Source: Pseudomonadota bacterium (lineage in GTDB: Bacteria > Desulfobacterota > Desulfobulbia > Desulfobulbales > Desulfocapsaceae). Taken from it: DNA of 64,000 bases. The first letter of the stretch is position 1, and each line of letters starts with the position of its first letter. The notes beneath the pieces were generated by a model. That model searched no databases. It was not told where the DNA came from and worked only from the letters and a program-made list of their open reading frames with translations. Both the position numbers and the translations under genes were made by a program. Positions 33,649-41,398 of this stretch are shown piece by piece. The stretch spans positions 62,001-126,000 of the forward strand of contig JAHJNL010000010.1 of assembly GCA_018820855.1 (NCBI GenBank), given 5' to 3'.

Positions 33649-35937
33649 ATGAAACTTTGTATCCATGTGTTTGTATGGGTGCTGCTTGGCATGAACCTGG
33701 TGCTTGTTGAGCAGTCGTATGCGCAACAAGAGCAATTGTCACATTCTCCTCAGGAGATAGTGACAATTGCAATAGATATTGAACAAGTAAAGCAAAGCAT
33801 AACAGCAACAAAAGATAGATTAGAGATTGCTGAATCCATGGAGAGTGCGGAAACAGCCAGTCAACTTGGCGTACCCCTGACACGTTTGCAGGAGTACAAT
33901 GCCAACCTGCGGAAGATTGAGGCAGTCTACCAGCGTCAACTCACCTCAATAGAAAGGCGGGATTCCTTGACTAGGGAAAAGGAAAAGCTGGGCAAGCAGT
34001 TAGAGTCTCAACAGGAAAGTCTCATTGCCCAGCCTTCTCCCTATAATTTGAGTTTCTATGATAGTCTTCTTGACGAATTGACAACTGTTCAACAAGAGGA
34101 ACAGACCATCATTATTGTCCTGAAATCTGAGAAGAAAGTATTTGAAGAGGCAAAAACCAAACTTGAGCAGGCAGGACATAACGTACGTGCGGCCACGGAA
34201 GAATTACAGAAAGTGGATCAGACGGACAAATCTTTGCAGATGAGTTGGCGTCTTGAATATGCAAAAGTTGCGGAGGAACTGGCTAAGGCCTTATTAGATC
34301 TGCAGAGAATGACGGTAGAAAATGCGGAAACAGAATTGGGTCTTGCCCAATTAAAAAAGCAAATCACCCAGCGTCATGTGAATTGGGTGAGGTCAAAACT
34401 TGCCTTTGACCAGGAGGATCTGTACAACCACCTGGACTCATTGGAGGAGCGGCGTATAACTCTGCAAATACGTGTCGACACTTTGCGGCAGGGACAGCAG
34501 GATGTTGAAAGTGCATGGTTAGAGGCCCAGAATGAGTTCGAGGCCGCCCAAAGTGCTGAAGAAGCCGTCAAGGCAAGGGCCATGGCTTTTCTCAAGGCAC
34601 GTGAGGCATGGCGGGACACCTATCAGAAGGTATTGGAACAGACCGAGATTATACAGCTTATCCTTGAGCAGGAAAAGCAATTCTGGCAGCGTCGCTATGG
34701 CTTGCTTGAAAAAGATGTTCACTACGAGGAACTGGACAGTTGGGAAAAACAAACTTCTGATTATGTACAGAATATTGAGCGGAACATCCGGGTTAAAGGA
34801 AAATATCAGACCAATTTACAGTCTGAAATAGCGGGCATTCAGAAACAACTTGCCGATGAGGCGATAAGCCCGGACATGAAAGAGCAGGTGGAAACACATA
34901 TGGCCGCCTTGAACAAGATGGCGGAACGAAGTTTTGAATATCTCTCGCTCCTGCAGGGAACCAGAGCCATAGGTCAGCGCTTGCTGGATGAGATAAATTT
35001 GCGACAAAAAGATATCGCCCTTGAGAAAAAAATCGAAGGTGTGGGAGGTGTCCTGCAGGATATCTGGGAAATTGAGTTATGGGTGGTTGATGAACGTTCT
35101 GTTACTGTCAGAAAGCTGGTGATTGCGCTGTTTATTCTCGTTGTTGGGATGTGGTTGGCGAGGTGGTTCACCCACTCTGTAATCAGGCGGATTCTTGTAA
35201 AGACCCGGCTTGATAACAGTGCAGTAGCAGCCATTGATAAGATGCTCTATTCTTTCGCTCTGCTTGTCTTTTTGGTTTTTGCCTTACGTTTTGTCAACAT
35301 ACCACTTACCGTGTTTACCTTTCTGGGTGGTGCTGTTGCTATCGGTGTCGGCTTTGGTGCTCAGAATCTGCTGAATAATTTTATCAGCGGCTTCATTCTT
35401 CTGGCAGAGCGGCCGGTCAAGATAAACGACTTGATTGAAGTGGAAAGCAATTTTGGCATAATTGAAAATATCGGTATGCGTTGTACTCGTGTCCGGACTC
35501 CAGGCAACGTCCATATACTGGTACCAAACAGCAGTTTTCTTGAAAAAAATATTGTCAACTGGACCTTGTCTGACCAGGAAATCCGGGCCGAAGTTACTTT
35601 AGGCGTGGCCTGCAATTCAGATCCCCATGAAGTGGCACGGCTGATGCTCAAGGCGGTCTATGAACATAAAAAAGTGTTGAAGACACCGGAACCCATAGCT
35701 CTGTTCGACGAAATGAACGAGTGTGCTCTGCATTTTGTTGTTTACTTCTGGGTCAGCATGAAAAGTCTGCAGCTGCTGGAACGGCGGATCATTGAAAGTG
35801 ATATTCGCTTTCGTATTGTCGAATTATTCAGCAAGGCTGGCATTGAGATGGCAAACCCGCAATGCGATGTGCATCTTGATACTTCAAAGCCTCTTGAGTT
35901 GAGAGTTGTTTCGCCCGAAGATGTTATCGGAAAGTGA
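33649..35937 (+). CDS. MscS-family mechanosensitive channel with long periplasmic coiled-coil domain
   Basis: 762 aa from the ATG at 33649, chosen because AGGAAAGCA sits directly upstream and a signal peptide (MKLCIHVFVWVLLGMNLVLVEQSYAQQ) starts there; the track start is 17 codons earlier. About 440 residues of mainly helical, Glu/Gln-rich sequence form a periplasmic domain as in MscK/MscM-type channels. Then come three membrane helices (VIALFILVVGMWLARWF; LYSFALLVFLVFALRFV; the pore helix FLGGAVAIGVGFGAQNLLNNFISGFILLAERPVK, quoted in part) and the MscS beta and alpha/beta domains. It should release solutes on hypo-osmotic shock. It converges on the diadenylate-cyclase-domain gene. Confidence 0.92.
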   Translation: MKLCIHVFVWVLLGMNLVLVEQSYAQQEQLSHSPQEIVTIAIDIEQVKQSITATKDRLEIAESMESAETASQLGVPLTRLQEYNANLRKIEAVYQRQLTSIERRDSLTREKEKLGKQLESQQESLIAQPSPYNLSFYDSLLDELTTVQQEEQTIIIVLKSEKKVFEEAKTKLEQAGHNVRAATEELQKVDQTDKSLQMSWRLEYAKVAEELAKALLDLQRMTVENAETELGLAQLKKQITQRHVNWVRSKLAFDQEDLYNHLDSLEERRITLQIRVDTLRQGQQDVESAWLEAQNEFEAAQSAEEAVKARAMAFLKAREAWRDTYQKVLEQTEIIQLILEQEKQFWQRRYGLLEKDVHYEELDSWEKQTSDYVQNIERNIRVKGKYQTNLQSEIAGIQKQLADEAISPDMKEQVETHMAALNKMAERSFEYLSLLQGTRAIGQRLLDEINLRQKDIALEKKIEGVGGVLQDIWEIELWVVDERSVTVRKLVIALFILVVGMWLARWFTHSVIRRILVKTRLDNSAVAAIDKMLYSFALLVFLVFALRFVNIPLTVFTFLGGAVAIGVGFGAQNLLNNFISGFILLAERPVKINDLIEVESNFGIIENIGMRCTRVRTPGNVHILVPNSSFLEKNIVNWTLSDQEIRAEVTLGVACNSDPHEVARLMLKAVYEHKKVLKTPEPIALFDEMNECALHFVVYFWVSMKSLQLLERRIIESDIRFRIVELFSKAGIEMANPQCDVHLDTSKPLELRVVSPEDVIGK

Positions 35938-36136
35938 GGGCGTTACCGAGAGGGGTATGAAGAGAAAATTTCACCCTTTGCCCAGTGTGGCATTGGTGGA
36001 ATAGTCAGCGTATCGAGGGATGATTATATTATCGACTATGAAGGAGCCTGAGGTGAAAGAGAGTGGCATCATGGATATGAAAATCCGTTTTCTTTTTGCC
36101 GAAAAACCGGTTGCTGAAGAAGTCACTGCACATAAG

Positions 36137-37591
36137 TTATGATGCGGCATCCAGCCACTCTTCCAGTAATGAAGAATCAAAGATACAGCTTTTCGGTGCC
36201 CGCCAGATGCATTGCCCGTTCATCTCAATTCCTCGCCGGATGACGGAAACCGGTCTGTCGGATGAGACAACCACCACAATCACGGCCTTATGCTCTTTAG
36301 AAAAACGAAGAGCCGAGTTGTATCGTGCTCCGCGGGCAAGATCCTCCCCGGGAATGGCATGGCCATCCAGAAGACAGGAGAAGCCTTTTAAATGGCAGTC
36401 TGCACCAATATGGAGGGCACCGTCCATCGCAGAGAGTGAGTAGGCAAGGCGAAGCAACCTGCTTTCTGAGAGATCGAGGGGGAGGGCAAATTTGTGTCCG
36501 GGTATGCTGAGGGGAATTTTTTCCAGATCGATTACGAGCGTACAGCCGTGAGAAGATTTTTCTGCATTATGGACAAGGGCTGCGATGATTTGAAAAAGTG
36601 TACATGCACAGTCACTGGATACAGATTCTACCTCCAGCAATGCCTCTTCCACTTCAACGAGTTTGGCCCTGTTGGTAGTGGAATGAAATCTGCCGTCTGC
36701 AAAACTGCAAACTCTCTGTGATCCTGTTCTGATAAAGCCATATCTGCCGTTAAATTCAGTAAGTATTGAGAATTTGAGGTGGCCTTCAGTGGCGATCCCC
36801 ACGATACTGACACCGTTTGAGACCAGATTGTTTTGTGAACCTTCCACGCTCTGCAGAAGTTTTCGTACATGCTTGAAATTTTCCAGCTGAGGTCGCTCGT
36901 TTTCATGAAAACGGGCGAGGAACGGAACCTGATCCATCAGCTTGGGCTCTACAAAGAGTAGACGACCCTGGGGCCAGGCCCCTTCTTCCAGTGTTTTTGA
37001 TATACCCAGGATAGCCCTCAGGACAGGGTAGACACGGATCTCGGAGTCCAGACCCATGTGGAAATTGCCTTCATCAATAAGGTGATCGCGAACCGCATGG
37101 CCGGCATATTCCTTGAGGAAATTGCCCGATATCCCGGTGTAGAGTGCTTCCTCGTTGGCAATATCATGGGAAAAACGGAGTACAGCATGTTCAAGCCAGC
37201 GTTCGGTTGGTCCGGTTGAGCAGATATTCGGATGATGTTCTGTGAACCACATTTGATAAAAGACCGATCCTGAACGTCCGCCATAGGTGATAAGACCGTC
37301 TAGATGCATATTCTTTTCCGTAAGAATATGAGCGAATTTGGCTTTGTCATTCTTTAAACCCAGATCGGCACACCAAACCTTTTCTTCTATAAATATCTTT
37401 TTCAGAATCGGATCATAGTTTCTTAGCAGACTTTGGGGGTCGCAGATACAGATCTCTGATTGAGGGGTGAGGCAGTAGATTACCGCTGCCCGGCTTGGCC
37501 CGGAAAATTCAGATAAGCCCTCTTGTAAGCCATGCAGGATGTCGCTTATGCAGCGATTAACAAAAGGGTTGTGTTCTTGATTGGAGTGCAT
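36137..37591 (-). CDS. Diadenylate cyclase (DisA_N) domain protein with N-terminal sensor region
   Basis: 484 aa. The C-terminal 150 residues resemble the DAC domain that makes cyclic di-AMP: AMDGALHIGAD near 389 (the DGA motif), GFSCLLDG, then RGARYNSALRFS near 425. In canonical DisA/CdaA the last motif is RHR-like (GTRHRTA); here His is replaced by Tyr, a form I recall in proteobacterial sensor-linked DAC proteins. The N-terminal 330 residues have no motif I can name with certainty; they may be one of the DACN-type sensor domains. It is transcribed towards the MscS gene, with about 200 bp between the two stops. Cyclic di-AMP synthesis is likely but unproven. Confidence 0.75.
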   Translation of the reverse strand: MHSNQEHNPFVNRCISDILHGLQEGLSEFSGPSRAAVIYCLTPQSEICICDPQSLLRNYDPILKKIFIEEKVWCADLGLKNDKAKFAHILTEKNMHLDGLITYGGRSGSVFYQMWFTEHHPNICSTGPTERWLEHAVLRFSHDIANEEALYTGISGNFLKEYAGHAVRDHLIDEGNFHMGLDSEIRVYPVLRAILGISKTLEEGAWPQGRLLFVEPKLMDQVPFLARFHENERPQLENFKHVRKLLQSVEGSQNNLVSNGVSIVGIATEGHLKFSILTEFNGRYGFIRTGSQRVCSFADGRFHSTTNRAKLVEVEEALLEVESVSSDCACTLFQIIAALVHNAEKSSHGCTLVIDLEKIPLSIPGHKFALPLDLSESRLLRLAYSLSAMDGALHIGADCHLKGFSCLLDGHAIPGEDLARGARYNSALRFSKEHKAVIVVVVSSDRPVSVIRRGIEMNGQCIWRAPKSCIFDSSLLEEWLDAAS

Positions 37592-38115
37592 TTTTTAAGA
37601 TTCCCAGGCTTGGTAACTCTCCGGAACAGGTTTTGTAAAAATGAGGTGACTTTCTTGAAAGTCAGGCAAATGGACCTCAACATACCCGCAACTGTAACAT
37701 AAAAGGGTGTCTGAGCCTACTCTTTGTTGAGCGCTGGGCCCGGGTTTTGTAGGTTTGGCTTGGCTCAAATTACTGGAGGGAACATTATTGATTCCTTGGC
37801 AGAAAAACAGGGGATTTCATGGTGTGTGAGGTGATTTGCGTGCCACCATGGTTGGTTTTTTTATTTTACTGTCTCTATTCATGTCATCATATTCGCAGGG
37901 CGGCACGTCATTCCGGCCTTAGCCATACTGAGACCCATGAGGATCTGTTTTCAATTTTCTGAATTTTTTATCAAATGTTACCCTTTTGTTACCTTTGCTC
38001 ATTTATCATATATGATATTTCCTGTCTTTTTCTGAACGGCAACCATTTGTTATCAAGGTTAATGTGTGGGTTGCGCCGTATGTTTCTATCTCCTGTATTT
38101 GTCTCAAGAGGAAAG
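37592..38115. other. Intergenic region between the DAC gene and the small secreted protein
   Basis: A divergent gap of about 520 bp. The track ORF 37975-38538 starts inside it, but its true start is placed at 38116. T-rich runs (TTTTTTTATTTTACTG) and an A/T-rich segment near 37960-38010 could be promoters. No hairpin with a T-run and no RNA gene was recognised. Confidence 0.4.
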
Positions 38116-38538
38116 ATGAGGGGGGTGCTTTTTAGACTGTCAAACCGGTTAATGTCAGGACTGTCTGTATTGTCTTGCTTCAGTGTTCTGGTTTGCATTT
38201 TTTCTGCATTTGCCGGTAATGCGGATGTGGACAATCAATCTGTTGACAGGGCCTCTTTTCAAGGAAGCAGTTTTTCCGTCTATATCCTTTCCCGCGGGAA
38301 AGGAGTGCCGGAAGAGGCCCGCACGGCTTTCAACCAGATTTATCAAGAATTAGTAGAATTGAAAGGACACGGTAAGCTTAATTATCTGAAAAAGGAAATG
38401 ATCGGTTTGGAAGGAGAACGCAGAGTATGCGCGGAATTTAGAGACAGCGAAAATGCACGAGCCATGTTCACAAAGATAAAAAAACTTGCCGTGGAGATAG
38501 ACCTGTTTGATGTAGTGCCTGAATCCTGTGTGAAATAA
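38116..38538 (+). CDS. Small secreted protein, unknown
   Basis: 140 aa from the ATG at 38116, which has AGAGGAAAG directly upstream. A signal peptide (SGLSVLSCFSVLVCIFSAFAGNA) is followed by a mature domain of about 95 residues: FSVYILSRGKGVPEEARTAF, then GLEGERRVCAEFRDSENARA, and DVVPESC. The two Cys residues in the mature part could form a disulfide. I do not recognise a family with confidence. It lies 53 bp before the metzincin lipoprotein gene and may be co-transcribed with it; an inhibitor or chaperone of that protease would fit but is speculative. Confidence 0.7.
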   Translation: MRGVLFRLSNRLMSGLSVLSCFSVLVCIFSAFAGNADVDNQSVDRASFQGSSFSVYILSRGKGVPEEARTAFNQIYQELVELKGHGKLNYLKKEMIGLEGERRVCAEFRDSENARAMFTKIKKLAVEIDLFDVVPESCVK

Positions 38539-38591
38539 TTCTTTGCAAGAAAGGCATCTATTGTGCTGGAGAGATAAAAAAGGAGGGCAGC

Positions 38592-39878
38592 ATGCAGCAG
38601 AAAATTAATCGCAGAGCAACTGTTATTTTTGGTTTGCTGGCACTTGTCACTACTGGATGTGTTCAACATGAAAGCGGAGTGCAGAATTTCGAGGAAATTA
38701 GGGGGTTGGCCAAGAAGGCGGCACAGCAGGAACGAGAAAAGTACAGGGACATGACCTTTGAGGAGTTTGAAAAAACAGTCTATCACGAACCTTTTCCGGG
38801 AGGTAAGTATATCGTCAATGGCGACACACCTATCCTGAACAGAAAACAGCTCGAAGAATTTTTCAGGAGCAGGATTCAGAAAGAGCCGGAAGAAGCTTCC
38901 GGAGTTGAATTAATTGTCCATCAGGTGGGTGGCTTGGATGCTGTCTGGAACAGTGAACAGAAGAAGCAGCTGACCTACTGTGTCAGTACAGCTTTTGGTT
39001 CTGATTATGCCAAGGTAGTGGCTGATATGAAGAGCGCCACTGACGCCTGGGAAGCTGTGGCGGATTTGGATTTCATCCATCTGGATACAGAGGATTCATC
39101 ATGCACGGCAACGAACGGGAAAGTGATTTTTGACGTTCGTCCGGTTCAGGTCAATGGCGAATACCTGGCTCGTGCATTTTTTCCAAATGAACCGCGGCCT
39201 CAGCGCAATGTTTTGATTGACGACAGTGCCCTTACCCTTGAGCCGGGAGAGAATCTGCAGCTTGCAGGCATATTGCGCCATGAACTGGGACATACCCTGG
39301 GGTTTCGCCATGAGCATACCAGGCCTGATTCGGGAAAATGTTTTGAAGACAGTAACTGGCGTCCGCTGACAGAGTATGATCCGTTTTCTGTGATGCATTA
39401 TCCCCAGTGTAATGGACTGGGAGACTGGACGCTCACCTTGACTGACGAGGATAAGATTGGTGCCGCCTGTCTTTACGGTACCGCGTCGGGGTTTCTTCTT
39501 GATCCGGCTCTCTGTCCCGGTGGCGGGGGTGGTGAGGGACCTAAGCCCAGTCCAGGTCCTGCCCTGACAGAGGTATTTGATAACCAGTCCGTAGCCTTGA
39601 ACGAGGAAAAATATTATGGACCGTTCAAGGTGGTGACAGGGACAATTCTGCATGTGGAGATGACAGGGATAGGGGAGAGCGGCGATCCGGATATATATGT
39701 GCGTTTCGGACAGGAGCCCATGGTCTGGACTTTCGATTGCAGGCCTTACCTGATAGGAGGAGATGAAGAATGTCATATAGACGTTCCTGAATATCAGGAT
39801 AAGGCCTTTGTAATGGTCTATGGCTACAGGGCTGGCCAATATCACCTCCAGGTGACACACCAGCCACCGGGTGACTGA
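38592..39878 (+). CDS. Metzincin (astacin-like) zinc protease, lipoprotein, with C-terminal PPC-like domain
   Basis: 428 aa, start supported by AAAGGAGGGCAGC before the ATG. The lipobox LVTTGC puts the lipid-anchored Cys at 23. The zinc motif LRHELGHTLGFRHEHTR near 228-242 gives three His ligands and the catalytic Glu, and the Met-turn SVMHYP follows near 266. These define a metzincin, closest in pattern to astacin/M12A-type or M57-type bacterial enzymes. A short Gly/Pro linker (GGGGGEGPKPSPGP) leads to a beta-rich domain of about 100 residues (FDNQSVALNEEKYYGPFKV) like PPC domains of secreted proteases. It should act at the outer surface or in the periplasm. A trypsin-like protease gene follows at once. 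Confidence 0.88.
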   Translation: MQQKINRRATVIFGLLALVTTGCVQHESGVQNFEEIRGLAKKAAQQEREKYRDMTFEEFEKTVYHEPFPGGKYIVNGDTPILNRKQLEEFFRSRIQKEPEEASGVELIVHQVGGLDAVWNSEQKKQLTYCVSTAFGSDYAKVVADMKSATDAWEAVADLDFIHLDTEDSSCTATNGKVIFDVRPVQVNGEYLARAFFPNEPRPQRNVLIDDSALTLEPGENLQLAGILRHELGHTLGFRHEHTRPDSGKCFEDSNWRPLTEYDPFSVMHYPQCNGLGDWTLTLTDEDKIGAACLYGTASGFLLDPALCPGGGGGEGPKPSPGPALTEVFDNQSVALNEEKYYGPFKVVTGTILHVEMTGIGESGDPDIYVRFGQEPMVWTFDCRPYLIGGDEECHIDVPEYQDKAFVMVYGYRAGQYHLQVTHQPPGD

Positions 39879-39960
39879 TACGCTGTTCGCACTCTCTTGT
39901 CAGGTTGTGGGATCAGGACTCTTCGGCGATGCCGACGGTGACAGGTATACAGGAGTAGAG

Positions 39961-40713
39961 ATGAAAGCACATTGGGTCATGTCGGGAACAGGTCCGCAGG
40001 AATTCATATGGCAAGGTGGGGAGGGTAACCATCCTGAAATGCCGACGGGATTTGGAGCCGTGATAGGTTCCCAGAATTTTAAGGAAATCTGGTGGCTGGA
40101 AGCTGCCTTGAAAGCGGCCCGCAGTGTTGCCCGGGTGAAGCTGCCGGCAGGTGCAGCTACCGGGTTTTTGGTGGGACCGGATCTGTTTATGACCAACCAT
40201 CATGTCTTTGAGAACGAGGACGATGCCCGTTCTGCCATATTGCAGTTTAACTATCGCCTTTCAGTCGATGGTGATGTGGCTGAAAGAGACGAATGGCAGT
40301 GTGTCCCGGACAGTCTGTTCAAGACGAATCCTGAACTTGATTACACCCTTGTCCGTGTGCAGCAGAAGGAGAACAGATCTGCTGCGGATGTATGGGGATT
40401 TCTAAATCTCCGCCATGGTGCGGAGGCGCATGTCAATCAGCGGGTGAATATCATTCAGCATCCACAGGGACGGTTTCAACAGATTGCCTTTCGCGACAAT
40501 CAGGTCAAGGCCATTGGCGACAACTTTATTCAGTACCTGACGGACACTGACTATGGAACATCCGGTTCGCCTGTTTTTGATGACTGGTTTCATGTGGTTG
40601 CCCTGCATAACATGCGTGTTCCCGACCCCAGTGAGCCGTATCGCTGGTATCGGAACCAGGGCTACAAGATCGAAGCCATTCTGGCGGATGCGGGTGCGCT
40701 GATACCGGTTTAA
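39961..40713 (+). CDS. Trypsin-like serine protease
   Basis: 250 aa from the ATG at 39961, which has AGGAG at ideal spacing; the track start is a GTG 30 codons earlier that overlaps the previous gene. The catalytic triad is visible: His in FMTNHHVFENE near 80, Asp in PELDYTLVRV near 126, and Ser in DYGTSGSPVFDDW near 201. The domain matches the trypsin-like (DegP/S1-type) core without PDZ. No signal peptide is visible in the chosen start or in the longer frame, so a cytosolic location is possible. It lies 82 bp after the metzincin gene. Confidence 0.86.
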   Translation: MKAHWVMSGTGPQEFIWQGGEGNHPEMPTGFGAVIGSQNFKEIWWLEAALKAARSVARVKLPAGAATGFLVGPDLFMTNHHVFENEDDARSAILQFNYRLSVDGDVAERDEWQCVPDSLFKTNPELDYTLVRVQQKENRSAADVWGFLNLRHGAEAHVNQRVNIIQHPQGRFQQIAFRDNQVKAIGDNFIQYLTDTDYGTSGSPVFDDWFHVVALHNMRVPDPSEPYRWYRNQGYKIEAILADAGALIPV

Positions 40714-40840
40714 CAGAACAGTCCACCGGATTGCTTTTCAGAATCTTCCTGGCAGAGACTCCCTGGTGAGAAATCCAGGTGCTGAAATAATCTGAAATTT
40801 CTGGAAAGTCAGGCAGGTATCAACGTAGAATCGTAAACAG

Positions 40841-40908
40841 CTTTTTTTAAAAAACCTCTTTCAGCATGGAGTTGGCATTGTCGTATACCAACTCCATGCT
40901 GAAAGAGG
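40841..40908 (-). terminator. Perfect 21-bp hairpin terminator, minus strand
   Basis: The left arm (40855-40875) and right arm (40888-40908) are exact inverted repeats of 21 bp with a 12-nt loop. On the minus strand the stem is followed by TTTTTT and then A-rich sequence (40841-40854). No annotated minus-strand gene ends here, only the 45-aa ORF whose stop is 55 bp upstream. Confidence 0.6.
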
Positions 40909-40963
40909 ATGCACCCTAACGCATAGTATGAGCATTGAAGCTTTCTGGGAGTGATAGTTTTTT

Positions 40964-41101
40964 TTAATATGAAAAGTCATTTTTCAGAGCACCGATAGTA
41001 TGTTGTGCAATTCTTATCAGAATACTCTTGGCTGCAATCCTGGCCAAATCTAATGCCCAAACGACGTTAATAATGACTATGATCAAAGGACCGTAATCCA
41101 T
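40964..41101 (-). CDS. Possible small hydrophobic peptide gene (45 aa)
   Basis: The ORF is too short for the track. The peptide begins MDYGPLIIVIINVVWALDLA and goes on with a basic amphipathic part (RIAAKSILIRIAQHTIG), which is typical of a single-span membrane peptide. A strong terminator-like hairpin follows 55 bp downstream on the same strand. There is no good ribosome-binding site. An overlapping upstream frame (MKTPVQQSDRISQKHLIRKQ) ends just inside it, so a frameshifted remnant of a longer protein is the main alternative. Confidence 0.3.
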   Translation of the reverse strand: MDYGPLIIVIINVVWALDLARIAAKSILIRIAQHTIGALKNDFSY

Positions 41102-41398
41102 TCAATCTGTTTTCTAATCAGGTGCTTCTGAGATATGCGGTCTGACTGTTGCACTGGTGTCTTCATGGCTGGGGCGGGCGTTATTTTTCTTTGATACCTC
41201 GCTTTTTTCTGGTATGCCTCTTAAAGAGATTGCGGTGGTGGGTCAGGGGGAGAAAGCTGCAATCTGATAGGTCTCTCCAGTCTAAGAGGTGTGAAGACCC
41301 TTATCTTCTCCTGTCTGCCAGGTGCCATGGGTTTTTGTCAATTCATAGAAAGGTGTGTGTGATCTTTCCTTTTACTGTTTGCTTTTTTCGGAATTAAA

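Larger units (their letters stand above)
40714..41398. other. Long intergenic region with a minus-strand small transcription unit
   Basis: 685 bp between two plus-strand genes. The right part holds a tiny minus-strand ORF (40964-41101) and the left part a perfect hairpin with a T-run on the minus strand (40841-40908). The track ORF 41149-41397 on the plus strand ends right at the next start codon and looks spurious. Confidence 0.45.

Noticed and set aside
36038-36142. 34-aa ORF (MKEPEVKESGIMD...) between the MscS and DAC genes
   Set aside because: No good ribosome-binding site, no recognisable features, and it runs into the end of the convergent gene.
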